A stretch of DNA of 32,025 nucleotides from Planctomycetota bacterium (GCA_013151585.1 JAADHY010000136.1:1-32025), one strand, 5' to 3'. Positions 17,533 through 28,639 are shown, counted from the stretch's first letter. Numbers and translations are program-made. The notes: generated by a model from the sequence alone, not told the origin.

Positions 17533-20277
17533 TCACTTCGTCGCCCAGGGCGGCCGCTGTTTTTCCGCCAGTTCCCCGGCCACCAGACCGACTTGCAGAC
17601 CGCTCGCTTGGGACGTGTAAAAGAGCCGACCGTTCGAGACGGACGAACCAACGCATTCCCTGGAATCGACGGCTGGACCGGTCGTCACGAGTCGGTTCCC
17701 GTCGGACAGATCGATCACGTCCATGTTGGCTGCCATCGCGTAAGGCTCGGATAATGTGTACCGAGTGCACGCGTACCCGTGGCTGAACCGGGAAATGATC
17801 CAGCCGGTCTTCTTGTCCAGCAGATGCCAATCGCGCCACGAGACGTTCGAAATCACAAATCGCTCCCCCACCGTAATCACGTTGACCGCCAATGGGACCG
17901 AGGGCGACCGCCAAGCGAGCGATCCGTCGCGGGCGTCCAGACAGAGGATGAAGCGGTCCTTCGTGCCTTCGTGAGGGGGGTTGTATCCGCCGAGGTAAAG
18001 GCGACCGTCTTTCGCCGAGATGGTGCATCCGGCCGTCACGTAGTAATCCGTCGTCAGCCAGAGAACTCGGCCGGTGCGCGGATCGATCGCCGCCGTCAAA
18101 CCGTTCGGCCCGTCCGGCAGCCCGCGTCTTCGCCGCTGGCTGGCCGAGTATCCGAAAAAGGTCGAGTAATAAACGACACCGTCCATGAGACACAGACCAC
18201 AATCATTGCCGCCGCGACCGTACTCGGAAAAGTCCTTTTGCCACACCAGCTTTCCCGTCTTCAGGTCCCAAGCCCAAATCAGCGGCTTGTTATCTCTGGG
18301 GTAGTACGGGTTGTTGTGCGTATAAATCCAGCTCATGATTTCCGCACCGTCGGGCGATGGTTTCGGCTTGCCTTTCATCACGAATGCCCGGTCGGTGCCT
18401 TGCGGAGCATACCGGCCGGAGCCGGACGCGTAGATCACGCGATTCTCAAATACCACTGGCGGCGCCTGGCGACTCCAACTGGGCGACCCCGTAAACGGAG
18501 CTTGCCAAAGCAGCCGGCCGGTGGCGGCATCCAGGCATCGCAAATACGAGCCCTTCAGGCCGCCTTGCGGCAACAGAAGCAGCCCGTGATAGTAGAGCGG
18601 AGCGGTAAACGAAAGATAGACTCCCGGCCAATAGCGACGCCAAAGCAGCCGACCCGTTGTTTGCTCGACCGCAAAGATTTGTCCTTCAGCCGTATGGGTA
18701 TACATTCGCCCGCCTCCGCAGACCGGCAAGTGCTTGAACGTGCCTTCGTACCGCCGAAGCCACTGGATTCGAAACGGTGGGCGCAGCCCCTGATTGTTGG
18801 CATTCGTGTTCGCCATGTTGCCGTAGTTCGAGTACCAGTCGTATTTCGGGTCGGCTAAAGGTCCGGTCAGCGGCGTGCGGATGCGTTCCAGATGTAGATC
18901 GTGGTTCGGCAGCGGTGCGCGGCCTCCAGGTCCGAGGAGGTATAGGTAGCCGTCTTCGCAGCCGAAGTAGACTCGTCCGTCGCAACCCGCGGGAGGAGCT
19001 GTGATCGGTTTACCAAAGGCCGTCGCAAAGGACCAAGCCGATCCGCGACCAGAAATCGGGATGGCGTACAGCCGCCCATCCAATCCGCCGTAAAGCACAA
19101 CGTCTTTCAAAAGGATGGGCGGACAAATTGACGGATAGCCCCCCAAAGGCTGCGGTTGGTCGGAATCGGGCGAATGCTTGCACAGGGCGAAACCTTCTTG
19201 CGGTCGGCAGCGGAAAACGTCCCGGCCGCGCACGCTGACCGAGCAGAAACTGAGCAGCCCCGGCCGATTGATGGCCGTCTCCGTACCAGGGACAAAGTCC
19301 GACTCAACCTGATCGCCTTTCAAACGAAATATCTCTACGCGTCCTGCATTGTCTCGCCGATGCCACTGGACGTAGACGCCACCGTTCTGGTCGATGCTCA
19401 GGCCGAAACAGGCCGCGTATTCCGTCCCCGCGTATTTCGGGACCAACGCGATCGCCCGCACCTTGGGCTGGTCGCCTGCGTCTTCCAAGAAGACCACACG
19501 CCCACCCGCAGGCATGACGATGACGCGTTTGGCGGCCTCTCGGGTGCGAGCGTTCCGGCGCGTGGGTGGCTTCCCTGAGGGCGACCGCTCGTTGCCCGAC
19601 ACCGGAGCCATATAAACAGCAATGTTCCTGGAACAAACAAAATGATCTCGCCAGGTCACTCGTTCTTTCTTGAACTTCAGCCAGTCCTGTCCGTTCCACC
19701 GATCGCCCGAAAAACCGAGCACTTCACGGACGAAATCCCATTCCCAGCAAACGGTGCCGTCGGGCCGAACGGCATAGACTCTCGCTCCAAGCGTCGCGAA
19801 GTACGCACGGTCTCCGCTGACAACTACGGCGCTGAAAATCGGCTCGCCACACCGGATTTCGTTCACGACCCGTCCCGTCCGCCGATCCAATACGTAATAG
19901 GAACCAGCCATCGTCCCAAAATGTACGTACGGACCAATGACAGCCGGAGACGACACGTTATTGCAATTTCCAGGACCTCCTCGCGATCGAAATGACCAAT
20001 CAACCTTTAGCGTTGTCGCATCCACACACGAAAGAACGCCCGCTCCATCGAGCACATACACTTTGCCGCCCGCGACGACGGGCGAGGTGAAGATCGCGTC
20101 AGTCAACGGAACCGCGCCGATCAGCCCGAGCGGCCTCCGAACGGATCGATCCGGCACATCGCCGGAGTGCCGCGAATCGAATTTGAACTGGAGCCAGTCT
20201 TCCCCAACCGCCGCCGTACGGCAGCAGAAGCCGGTCGCTGCTGCCAGAACGCAGCCCAGTTTCGCAAGACGATGCAT
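17533..20277 (-). CDS. Secreted PQQ-like (YVTN/PQQ) beta-propeller repeat protein
   Basis: Repeated blades such as 'VYVLDGAGVLSCVDATTLKVDWSF', 'LRCLDAATGRLLWQAPF', 'IWAWDLKTGKLVWQKDF'. Strong SD GAAGGAGGAGG before ATG at 20277. Signal peptide MHRLAKLGCVLAAATGFCCRTAAVG. Confidence 0.88.
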   Translation of the reverse strand: MHRLAKLGCVLAAATGFCCRTAAVGEDWLQFKFDSRHSGDVPDRSVRRPLGLIGAVPLTDAIFTSPVVAGGKVYVLDGAGVLSCVDATTLKVDWSFRSRGGPGNCNNVSSPAVIGPYVHFGTMAGSYYVLDRRTGRVVNEIRCGEPIFSAVVVSGDRAYFATLGARVYAVRPDGTVCWEWDFVREVLGFSGDRWNGQDWLKFKKERVTWRDHFVCSRNIAVYMAPVSGNERSPSGKPPTRRNARTREAAKRVIVMPAGGRVVFLEDAGDQPKVRAIALVPKYAGTEYAACFGLSIDQNGGVYVQWHRRDNAGRVEIFRLKGDQVESDFVPGTETAINRPGLLSFCSVSVRGRDVFRCRPQEGFALCKHSPDSDQPQPLGGYPSICPPILLKDVVLYGGLDGRLYAIPISGRGSAWSFATAFGKPITAPPAGCDGRVYFGCEDGYLYLLGPGGRAPLPNHDLHLERIRTPLTGPLADPKYDWYSNYGNMANTNANNQGLRPPFRIQWLRRYEGTFKHLPVCGGGRMYTHTAEGQIFAVEQTTGRLLWRRYWPGVYLSFTAPLYYHGLLLLPQGGLKGSYLRCLDAATGRLLWQAPFTGSPSWSRQAPPVVFENRVIYASGSGRYAPQGTDRAFVMKGKPKPSPDGAEIMSWIYTHNNPYYPRDNKPLIWAWDLKTGKLVWQKDFSEYGRGGNDCGLCLMDGVVYYSTFFGYSASQRRRRGLPDGPNGLTAAIDPRTGRVLWLTTDYYVTAGCTISAKDGRLYLGGYNPPHEGTKDRFILCLDARDGSLAWRSPSVPLAVNVITVGERFVISNVSWRDWHLLDKKTGWIISRFSHGYACTRYTLSEPYAMAANMDVIDLSDGNRLVTTGPAVDSRECVGSSVSNGRLFYTSQASGLQVGLVAGELAEKQRPPWATK

Positions 20278-21100
20278 GGCCTCCTCCTTCGACCTGAACG
20301 GATTCCCGTTGTTGTGGACCGGCTGCCCGACCAAACTGCGCCGCAGACTGACGGCCTTCGGACGCGATCAAACCGCTTTCCGTAGCGCCTTCCAGAATTT
20401 GCGAAGACTAACGGACTTCCGGTTGAGCCGGTCGGGCAGTCAATCGGTCACCCCACAAGGCTTGCGGAGCATCCGGAACGAGCAATCGTTTTCACGGCGC
20501 AAGTGGCCGTTTCCCCCCACGGTACGACGTCTCGCCACGTCGATCAACCGAAGGCTGGAACGGCCCGAGAGGGGCGCCACCAACTCTTGGGATGGCTCAT
20601 CATCGTTTTTCGAGCCGTTCTCGCAGGCTGCAGGTTAAGACGCAGCGCAGCCCGAAGCCGATGCTGCCTGTATCGACGCCACAGCATACGGCCGGGCTAG
20701 GTTTCGCTCGCGAAATGTGCTAATCTGCTTTTGGTGGTTGGTGCGACATTCAGAGAAACTCTGGTCGCACGGGGGGATGGTTTGATGTTCTAACCATCGA
20801 AACGCGAGCCCGGCGCCCTTACGTATACGACGGACTGCCGTTTCACTTTGGCTGCGGCCGAAGGCCGCGTTAGTGCTGCCAGAGAATAACGCGCTTGGTT
20901 TGTTTGTAGGAGCGGCATTCCTGTCCGTCGCCTTCTTGACGGGCGAGAAAGCCCGGCCGACATCCCGAGCCGCACAACTTGTTTTTTGACGGTTCCTAAC
21001 TGTCGCAGGTTTTCTCACGAAAGCAATAAGACCGATCCGAGATTGTTCCTGGTTTCTTCGGGAACTAGCCGAGTTTTGGGCAGTTTCATCCGCGGACGAA

Positions 21101-21502
21101 ATGATGCAAAGCTCCTCACAAACAGCAGCGTCACAGAGTTTGGCCAACGAGATTATCGACCAGGTCGAATCTTTGTTGCTCGAAGCCGAAGAAAAGGTGC
21201 GGCCTCTGGAGTTGGATCCGTACCGAAGCCGGCTCTTTGAGCTGTTTGTGATGGCCGACGCTGCTGGGTTTCTGGTTGAAGAAGCCGAAATCGATCTGAC
21301 GGCCGATGAGATTCTTCGCGAGCTTGCTCAGCGTTGGGGATTGGCAACGGCCGCGCAGGAGTCATTCCAGGAACAAAGGCGGTTGCCGCCCGAACATCTT
21401 GGCAAGATGCGCCTTCTGTGGTCCTTCCTCCGGATGTGGATGGAATGGACTTACGCCTGGCAGCGTTGGCACGAATTCCACAGCGATCGCGGCAAGCCGT
21501 GA
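21101..21502 (+). CDS. Hypothetical protein (133 aa, mostly helical, acidic)
   Basis: Amphipathic, low-bias composition (ANEIIDQVESLLLEAEEKVRPLELDPYRSRLFELFVMADAAGFL). No good competing ORF on the other strand. Confidence 0.7.
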   Translation: MMQSSSQTAASQSLANEIIDQVESLLLEAEEKVRPLELDPYRSRLFELFVMADAAGFLVEEAEIDLTADEILRELAQRWGLATAAQESFQEQRRLPPEHLGKMRLLWSFLRMWMEWTYAWQRWHEFHSDRGKP

Positions 21503-21706
21503 AAGTAGAACCGTAACCCGGGGTTCCGCTTTGGCTTCCCAGGTTGATGGCGCCGTTTGGAGGACGACACAACCCCGGTGTGGCCGACCGCTTCATTAGT
21601 TGCGGTCGCTGATGCGCGTCGGAGCGGTCAAAACCAGAGACGCGACGGGGTACGTTCGGCTCCCCAAGCGCAGTTGAAAACTCGCACCTCCTGGTCCCTC
21701 GAGGCT

Positions 21707-23215
21707 TCACACTTTGTCTGCGCGAGGGCAGACAAAGCCGTCCCGGTACTCGCGGGTGACCATGGCCGTCGCTTCGGGCGAGTCCGGGAAGATCTCCCGT
21801 TCGGGATCGAACTTCAGCAGTGGCCCCATCGCCAGAGGGTACTTTTTCAAGTCGACGCCATTGGCGATAAGGTGCTGGACGGTCCGGTCGAGCGTAGCAA
21901 GATTGTCGTCCAAGCTCTTGACGCCGGCCAGAACTCTCTTCGCTTCCTCGACAGACACCTTGTTCTTCTCACCCAGATAGTACGAGATATTGCCCAGGTG
22001 ACTGATGGCCGCAGATAGATGGCCTTCGCGAACCGGAGCGTTCAGCTTACTGGGGTCACCGCTTTGGCACGCGTCCAAGAAGTTACCGAAGTGGTCGCCG
22101 CCGCCTTTGAATTCCTTGACGACGTTGAACTTCTTGTCGTAGACAATGCAGTGCGAGTAGGTGCGCTGGACCAAGTAGCCTTCGGTTCCGTAGAAGATCA
22201 CGCCGATTTTGTTACCCTTCTTGCTTTGGAACAGGCGGTTGATTTCCTCATCCGCTGAATTGTCGACCGAGAGCCCCCGGGTTTCGAAAACGATGCACTT
22301 GTCGCCGTAGTCGTAAATCGAAATCTCGGTATTAGCTGTGTCGCCCGCATCGACGTAGTTGTCGTCTTTTCGTTCGGCCTGGTATCCCAATCGTCCGCCG
22401 TAAGTGATCACGGAGTACGGGTGCCGGTCCAGCCCCAAGCCCCACCGAGCGATATCAGTCTGATGGGGGCCCTGGTTGCCCAAGTCTCCGTTTCCGTACA
22501 GCCGCTGCCAATGCCAGTCGTAATGGAATCGGGGGCGAGTCAGTCGAGGCGTGGTGAACGGAGCCGGGCCGCTCCAAAGGTTGAAATCGACTTCGGGCGG
22601 AATCGGGTAATCGCCCAGGGGACCGATCGAAGGGCGACGCTTGTAGCAGAGCCCTCGAGCAAACTTGACCTCGCCGATGCCGCCTTCCCGCAGAAACTGG
22701 ATCGCTTGCCGGACGGCCTCGCTGGATCGGCATTGCGTGCCCACTTGGCAAACCCGCTTGTATTTTTCGGCGGCGACGATCAACGCCGTGCCTTCCGCGA
22801 TGTCGTGGCAGACGGGTTTCTCGATGTACGCGTGCTTGCCGGCCTGCATCGCCCAGATACCGCACAATGCGTGCCAGTGGTTCGGCGTCGCCGTGCTGAC
22901 CAGATCAACCGCGGGGTCTCGGAACGCCTCCCGCATGTCGCGGACAAACTTCGGTTTGAAGCCCTGCCTCTTGGCCGTCTGTTCACAACGCTTCTCGCCG
23001 ACTTTTTCGTCCACATCCACGATGTAAAGCACGACGGTCCTCGGGTCGCTCGCAAACGCGCTCAGATGGCTGCCTCCGCGGCCCCGACAGCCGACGACGG
23101 CCACGCCGAGCTTGTCGTTCGGGGCCTTGGCTTTCGCAATGTACGGAGCGGCCGCGATCGCCGCACTCCCCATCAACGTATCTCGCAAGAAACGACGCCG
23201 GGTGATACCAAACAT
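21707..23215 (-). CDS. TAT-exported Gfo/Idh/MocA family oxidoreductase
   Basis: TAT signal MFGITRRRFLRDTLMGSAAIAAAPYIAKA. Rossmann motif VAVVGCRGRGGSHL, 'STATPNHWHALCGIWAMQAGKHAYIEKPVCHD'. Start at 23215 with a GGAGC SD. Confidence 0.92.
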   Translation of the reverse strand: MFGITRRRFLRDTLMGSAAIAAAPYIAKAKAPNDKLGVAVVGCRGRGGSHLSAFASDPRTVVLYIVDVDEKVGEKRCEQTAKRQGFKPKFVRDMREAFRDPAVDLVSTATPNHWHALCGIWAMQAGKHAYIEKPVCHDIAEGTALIVAAEKYKRVCQVGTQCRSSEAVRQAIQFLREGGIGEVKFARGLCYKRRPSIGPLGDYPIPPEVDFNLWSGPAPFTTPRLTRPRFHYDWHWQRLYGNGDLGNQGPHQTDIARWGLGLDRHPYSVITYGGRLGYQAERKDDNYVDAGDTANTEISIYDYGDKCIVFETRGLSVDNSADEEINRLFQSKKGNKIGVIFYGTEGYLVQRTYSHCIVYDKKFNVVKEFKGGGDHFGNFLDACQSGDPSKLNAPVREGHLSAAISHLGNISYYLGEKNKVSVEEAKRVLAGVKSLDDNLATLDRTVQHLIANGVDLKKYPLAMGPLLKFDPEREIFPDSPEATAMVTREYRDGFVCPRADKV

Positions 23216-23653
23216 GATTTGCTCCGCTCGTAAACAGCTTCCCAGTTGATTCGTTCCAGCGGTCGCGTTGCTGAGGTCCCCCACAGTCTGCGACTTCGCT
23301 CGCCGTCCTGCGCACGATAAAGCACCGCATGACCGCAGTCAATTCTTCAGCCGCATAAGCCGGCAGACCGACCTCTGGTGGACCCAGCGTGTCCTCGCAC
23401 CGAAGGGATAACCAGTTCGGTCATCCCCTGTCCCGCACGTTTGCGACCGTGCCAGGAGCGGACTATGCTGGTAGCCGACAGGCTTAGCCCGATCTATCCC
23501 GCAACCAATCGGAACCGGACGTGCGAGACCGCCCATTGCAACTTTGCCCGGGACGAACGCCTCTGCGGCGACCTGTCGAGTGATCGATTTCCCACCCACC
23601 TGAGGATTGCAGCCCGTGTGTTTTTCGAATCCGTGTAGAAGGAGTTTCTTGCG

Positions 23654-25327
23654 ATGCTTCGCCGACGCCGTTCCTCATTCCGACGTTCGACGACTTGCCT
23701 CTTTGCCGGATGGCTCTCGTGGATCGCCGTCGCTTTTGTAGTCAGCTTCACCGCACCATCCTTGGAGGCCGCCGGAAACAGGCGACCGAACATCCTTTTC
23801 CTCTTTTGTGATGACCATGCTTATCAAGCCATCAGCGCCTATCAGGAAGTAAGTGCCTATCACCTGAAGCTGAATCGAACGCCCAACATCGACCGGCTCG
23901 CCCGCGAGGGAGTCCGTTTCGACAATTGCTTTGTGACCAACTCGATTTGTGGCCCCTCGCGCGCGGTGATCCAGACAGGGAAGTACAGCCATCTGAACGG
24001 CTTCTTTTGTAACGGCGACAAGTTCGACGGGTACCAGCAGACGTTCCCCAAGCTGTTGCAGAAGGTAGGGTATCAAACAGCCATTATCGGCAAGTGGCAT
24101 CTGGGGACCCACATGGCTCCCCAAGGATACAACTACTCGGAGGTACTGATCGGCCAGGGACCATACTACAACCCGCCCATGCTGCGGGACGCCAACGGAG
24201 ACGGCCAGCGCGAACGGGTCAAGTACATCGGCTACACGACCGACATCATCACCGATTTGGCTCTCGACTGGCTCCAGAAAAAACGCGATCCGAACAAGCC
24301 GTTCCTGCTGATGGTGCAGCACAAGGCCCCCCACCGCAATTGGCAGCCCGGCCCTAAGTACTTGCACCTGTACGATGACGTGACCATTCCCGAACCGGAC
24401 ACGCTCTTCGACGATTACTCCGGCCGAGGCACGCCAGCCAAAACGCAGGATATGACGATCGCCCAAACGATGACGCCGTTCGACTTGAAGCTGACACCGC
24501 CGCGGAACCTAACCCCCGAGCAGCTCAAAGTGTGGAACGCCGCCTATGAGCCCAAGAACGAAGCCTTCCGCAAGGCAAACTTGAAAGGGAAAGACCTGGT
24601 CCGGTGGAAGTATCAGCGGTACATGAAGGACTATCTGCGATGCATCGCCTCGGTCGACGAAAACGTTGGACGATTGCTCGATTATTTGGACCGCACCGGA
24701 CTGGCGGCGAATACCGTCGTGATCTACAGCTCCGACCAGGGCTTCTACCTGGGCGAGCACGGTTGGTTCGATAAGCGATGGATTTACGAGGAATCGTTGC
24801 GGACGCCGTTACTGGTGCGTTGGCCGGGCGTGGCCAAGCCGGGAACCGTCAACAAGGATCTCGTCTCGAACCTGGACTTTGCGGAAACCTTTCTGGACAT
24901 CGCCGGCGCGCCGATTCCCTCGGACATGCAAGGCCGCAGCCTGGTCCCGCTGCTGAAAGGTCGAACGCCGACCGACTGGCGGAAAAGTTTTTACTACCAT
25001 TATTACGAGTTTCCCGGAGCTCACCACGTCCGACGCCATTACGGAGTCGTCGACGGTCGCTACAAATTGATTCATTTCTACGAGCCAGACGTCAATGAGT
25101 GGGAACTGTATGACCTCCAGCAGGACCCGAAAGAGTTACGCAGTGTTTATGGCGAGCCGGAATACGCCCGGATTCAAGACCGGCTGCTCGCCGAACTGAA
25201 GCGGCTGCGGAAAGAACTGAAGGTGCCCGACCCCGATCCACCACAATCGTACCGCGGGGGCATGCAGCGCTACCAACGAGCTTTGGAAAAGGCCAAACAA
25301 AGACGCAAAGAGCTGGGCTTGGATTGA
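23654..25327 (+). CDS. Sulfatase (type I, formylglycine-dependent), secreted
   Basis: [10 protein letters not shown] metal site, CGPSR (C-x-P-x-R) maturation motif in '[22 protein letters not shown]', GKWHLG, '[35 protein letters not shown]'. SD GAAGGAG upstream. Confidence 0.95.
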   Translation: MLRRRRSSFRRSTTCLFAGWLSWIAVAFVVSFTAPSLEAAGNRRPNILFLFCDDHAYQAISAYQEVSAYHLKLNRTPNIDRLAREGVRFDNCFVTNSICGPSRAVIQTGKYSHLNGFFCNGDKFDGYQQTFPKLLQKVGYQTAIIGKWHLGTHMAPQGYNYSEVLIGQGPYYNPPMLRDANGDGQRERVKYIGYTTDIITDLALDWLQKKRDPNKPFLLMVQHKAPHRNWQPGPKYLHLYDDVTIPEPDTLFDDYSGRGTPAKTQDMTIAQTMTPFDLKLTPPRNLTPEQLKVWNAAYEPKNEAFRKANLKGKDLVRWKYQRYMKDYLRCIASVDENVGRLLDYLDRTGLAANTVVIYSSDQGFYLGEHGWFDKRWIYEESLRTPLLVRWPGVAKPGTVNKDLVSNLDFAETFLDIAGAPIPSDMQGRSLVPLLKGRTPTDWRKSFYYHYYEFPGAHHVRRHYGVVDGRYKLIHFYEPDVNEWELYDLQQDPKELRSVYGEPEYARIQDRLLAELKRLRKELKVPDPDPPQSYRGGMQRYQRALEKAKQRRKELGLD

Positions 25328-25341
25328 CGGAGGGAACACGG

Positions 25342-26796
25342 GTGATCGGCTCAACCAGTCACTTCGATCGGGCGCTGCGCTGCGGGCTTGTGGGCATCGC
25401 ATTGTTGGGGCCGTCTTGCATAATGGGCGTCGCGGCCGAGACGTCACGGCGTCCGAATGTCGTCATCATTCTGACAGACGACCAAGGAACTCTGGACGCT
25501 CGTTGTTACGGTTCGCAGGACCTTTACACTCCGGCCATCGATAAGATTGCGGCCCTGGGTGTGCGGTTCACGCAGGCGTACGCTCATTCGGTGTGTTGTC
25601 CGGCGCGAGCGATGCTGTTAACCGGCCGCCATCCCCAGCGAGGCAACGTGAACTCGTGGATGCAAGGCAGCCTCTACGACCCGAAGGGCCGCAATATGCT
25701 GCTTTCGGAAGTGACGCTGGCCGAAGTACTGAAAGGGGCCGGCTACCGAACCGCTCTGTTCGGCAAATGGCATTTGGGGGCTCATCGCGACCACGGCCCG
25801 ACGCGACAAGGGTTCGATGAATTTTTCGGGTTTCGCGACGGCTTCATCGACAACTACGTGCACTACCAATTACACCGGGCGGGATTCCATGATCTGTTCC
25901 GGGGCACTCAAGAGGTTTTCCGCCGCGGGGATTACTTCCCGGAGATGATCACCGACGAAGCTCTGTCTTTCATCGCTCGCAACCAGCAGCGGCCGTTTTT
26001 CCTGTATTTCGCGATCAACTTGCCGCACTACCCGGAGCAGGCGCTGGAGCGGTTCACTCGGTATTATCACGAGTTGCCCGAGCCGCGCCGCTCCTATGCG
26101 GCGGCGGTTTCGACGGCCGACGACTGCGTCCTGCGTATCCTGACGCGGCTCGAGTCGTTGAAACTGCTACAGGATACGATTGTCGTTTTCATGAGCGACA
26201 ACGGGTATTCGGCCGAGGACTATCAGATCGAGGTCGACGGCCATGCGAGCGGGTACCCGCGCGGACACAAATACGGGGCCAACGGGGGCGGCGGCAATAC
26301 GGGCCGCTGGCTGGGAGCCAAAGGGAGCTTCTTGGAGGGCGGCATCCGCGTGCCGGCTCTGTTGAGTTATCCGCGACGCATCCCGGGAGGCCTTGTCCGT
26401 CATCAGGCGATCACGGCGATGGACTGGTTCCCAACGGTGCTGGAGCTCTGTGGGCTGAAACCGCCGCCCGGCGTGATTCTGGACGGTCACAGCCTGCTAC
26501 CGATCATCCAGGACAGTCACGCGCCCAGTCCCTACGGCGTGATGCACTGGCAGTGGCAAAAGGGCTGGATGGTGCGAGACGGCGACTGGAAATTGATCGT
26601 CAACGGAAGCTATGGCATCGGGCGTCCAAAGCTGCCTGATGTTTATTTGGCGAACCTTTCGGACAATCCTCCAGAATCGGTCAACCACGCCGCTGAACAC
26701 CCCGAGATTGTCCGGCGGCTGCGAGAACGGCACGACCAGTGGGTCCGCGAGGTGACGCCGCCCAATCTGCCGGAGACACCCGAAAGTCTGCCGTAA
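25342..26796 (+). CDS. Sulfatase (type I, formylglycine-dependent), secreted
   Basis: VVIILTDDQGTLDARCYG, CCPAR motif in 'SVCCPARAMLLTGRHP', GKWHLGAH, 'VFMSDNGYS'. Likely GTG start at 25342 preceded by GGAGGG. The track start at 25324 is a TTG. Confidence 0.93.
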   Translation: MIGSTSHFDRALRCGLVGIALLGPSCIMGVAAETSRRPNVVIILTDDQGTLDARCYGSQDLYTPAIDKIAALGVRFTQAYAHSVCCPARAMLLTGRHPQRGNVNSWMQGSLYDPKGRNMLLSEVTLAEVLKGAGYRTALFGKWHLGAHRDHGPTRQGFDEFFGFRDGFIDNYVHYQLHRAGFHDLFRGTQEVFRRGDYFPEMITDEALSFIARNQQRPFFLYFAINLPHYPEQALERFTRYYHELPEPRRSYAAAVSTADDCVLRILTRLESLKLLQDTIVVFMSDNGYSAEDYQIEVDGHASGYPRGHKYGANGGGGNTGRWLGAKGSFLEGGIRVPALLSYPRRIPGGLVRHQAITAMDWFPTVLELCGLKPPPGVILDGHSLLPIIQDSHAPSPYGVMHWQWQKGWMVRDGDWKLIVNGSYGIGRPKLPDVYLANLSDNPPESVNHAAEHPEIVRRLRERHDQWVREVTPPNLPETPESLP

Positions 26797-26869
26797 ATGG
26801 CGATCGCAATGCCCCGCGCAACGCGATGGGAGCCTTGAGGAGGAACGTTCTTCCCCGAGCGGTTCGGCT

Positions 26870-27865
26870 CTACGTCAGCGGAATTGTGCGTTTTTCGAGG
26901 GCCGATTGGGCGGCCGCTTCCAGGATGCGGACGTTCTTCAGCCCGTCTTCCGCGCGGACGAACGGATTAGAATCGTCCTGAATGGCCATGTTAAACGACT
27001 GGATTTCGGACACGTAGAGATTCACCGGGGCGTAGTCGACCGTGCGCCGCTGGCCGGTGTTATTCCCGACGTTCATCTTTCCGGTCGCCGCCAGCCCGAG
27101 CGTGTTTTTGGCGATCAGGTTTCCGTCCAGACCGTAAATCTCCAGCTTACTCGCCGGGCTATGAACGGCGGTGGAACAATCCAGCGTGGCGATCGCTCCG
27201 CTTTGAAACCGAAGCAGCAGTACGGCCGCATCCTCGGTCTCGTAGTCGAATCGAGCGTGACCGAAGGCGGCTGTCACTTCGGCCACGTCACCCAACAGCC
27301 AACCCAGTAGATCCAAAGCGTGCGTACCGACGTCCCCTAACGCCCACCAACCGGCCGTGTCTGCCGACTGCCGCCACTGCGGGGGCGGGCCGGGATAGCG
27401 GAAATAGAACTGACAGCGAGCCAAAGCCGGCTTCCCCAATTCGCCGCCGCGGACGATCCGAACCGCCTCATTGTGCAGCGGGTGGAACCGCATGTGATAC
27501 CCGACCGAGAGCTTCACGCCGTGTTCGCGACACACCTGAATCATCCGCTCGGCATCCGCCGCCGACGTGGCCATCGGCTTCTCGACCAACACGTGCTTAC
27601 CAGCTTCCGCACAGCGGATCGTCTCTTCGGCATGCTGTCCGTTCGGCGTGGCGATGAAAACCGCATCGACCTCTTGGTCCGCCAAAAGACCATCCAGATC
27701 GGTGTAAGCGCGTTTCGCCCCGTGGCGCTCAGCGAACTTGCGGCCTTTTTCTGCGTCGCGGCTCACCACGGCGACCAATTCACTGTCATTCGCTTTTTGG
27801 ACGGCCGGCGCGATCTGGTCGTCCGTAATCCATCCGCATCCGACGATCCCCCATCGAACTTTCAC
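26870..27865 (-). CDS. Gfo/Idh/MocA family oxidoreductase (cytoplasmic)
   Basis: MKVRWGIVGCGWITDDQIAPAV Rossmann start, 'AVFIATPNGQHAEETIRCAEAGKHVLVEKPMATS'. Confidence 0.93.
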   Translation of the reverse strand: MKVRWGIVGCGWITDDQIAPAVQKANDSELVAVVSRDAEKGRKFAERHGAKRAYTDLDGLLADQEVDAVFIATPNGQHAEETIRCAEAGKHVLVEKPMATSAADAERMIQVCREHGVKLSVGYHMRFHPLHNEAVRIVRGGELGKPALARCQFYFRYPGPPPQWRQSADTAGWWALGDVGTHALDLLGWLLGDVAEVTAAFGHARFDYETEDAAVLLLRFQSGAIATLDCSTAVHSPASKLEIYGLDGNLIAKNTLGLAATGKMNVGNNTGQRRTVDYAPVNLYVSEIQSFNMAIQDDSNPFVRAEDGLKNVRILEAAAQSALEKRTIPLT

Positions 27866-28639
27866 GGTTGTGCCCCCTGTCTTTGCGAGTGGACTCTGTC
27901 ATTCCGAGACGTGTTGGGATCTTCCTTTGACTCGCAACAAAAATGCTGCCGATCAGAACAGCGGGCCATACAGGAGAGCGGCTACGTCGACCGGTCCCGA
28001 CGACCTGTTGGTCGGCCCGCATCACGTCTTGACCGTGGCCGCTTCGCTCCAGAGACGCCCGTCCGACGCGACCGCGATCCCGCTGACAGTGTATCACAAT
28101 CGAGTCGCCAACCGGAAGAACATTCCGTTGCTGGCAACCCGCATGCGGTTTCTCTCGCTGAAAGTTGAAACAAGAATTGAGTAACGTTCTCAGGTTGAAA
28201 CCCACCGCAGCCCCGGCTTCATGCTGCCAGCAACGGTGACGCGACATCGCGGCCGGGTGGTGACCGTCGGCTCCCTCGCAAACAGTTGTCATACGGCATT
28301 TCGTGATCGCGGAACACCAATTCGCCGCGACAGCAGAGCGGGCTAAGAAACAGTGAGAAGCCCGCCGACGCGCCGCGTTCATGTGTCTGTCCAGCTCGCC
28401 TCGAGATGTTTCAGAATCACGAAGTATCATTTCGACGTGCGACGGAAGGAGGCAACTTCTGCCTCGGCCACCTGACTGCCGCTGCCGATCGGTCGGTCGC
28501 TTTCAATCCGTGAACGGCTAAAGAATTGCACTCCCTGGTTGCTCGCGGTATCGTGGTTGCGGGGCGTTTAGGAACTCGTCCTTCCCGCCGTTTGTCGCCT
28601 GCCCAACCCTATCACGCCTCAGAAACAGGAGACAGCACC

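Noticed and set aside
17779-18858. 359-aa plus-strand ORF
   Set aside because: Antisense to the PQQ beta-propeller gene, Arg/Pro-rich, no motif.
22421-23233. 270-aa plus-strand ORF
   Set aside because: Antisense to the TAT-exported Gfo/Idh/MocA gene.
28164-28203. Direct repeat GTTGAAAC...GTTGAAAC, considered as a CRISPR-like pair
   Set aside because: Only two 8-bp copies, no spacer array and no cas genes.
27473-28430. ORFs on both strands (27473-28168 +, 27786-28430 -)
   Set aside because: They overlap the start of the 26870-27865 gene or lie in the divergent intergenic gap; composition is not protein-like.
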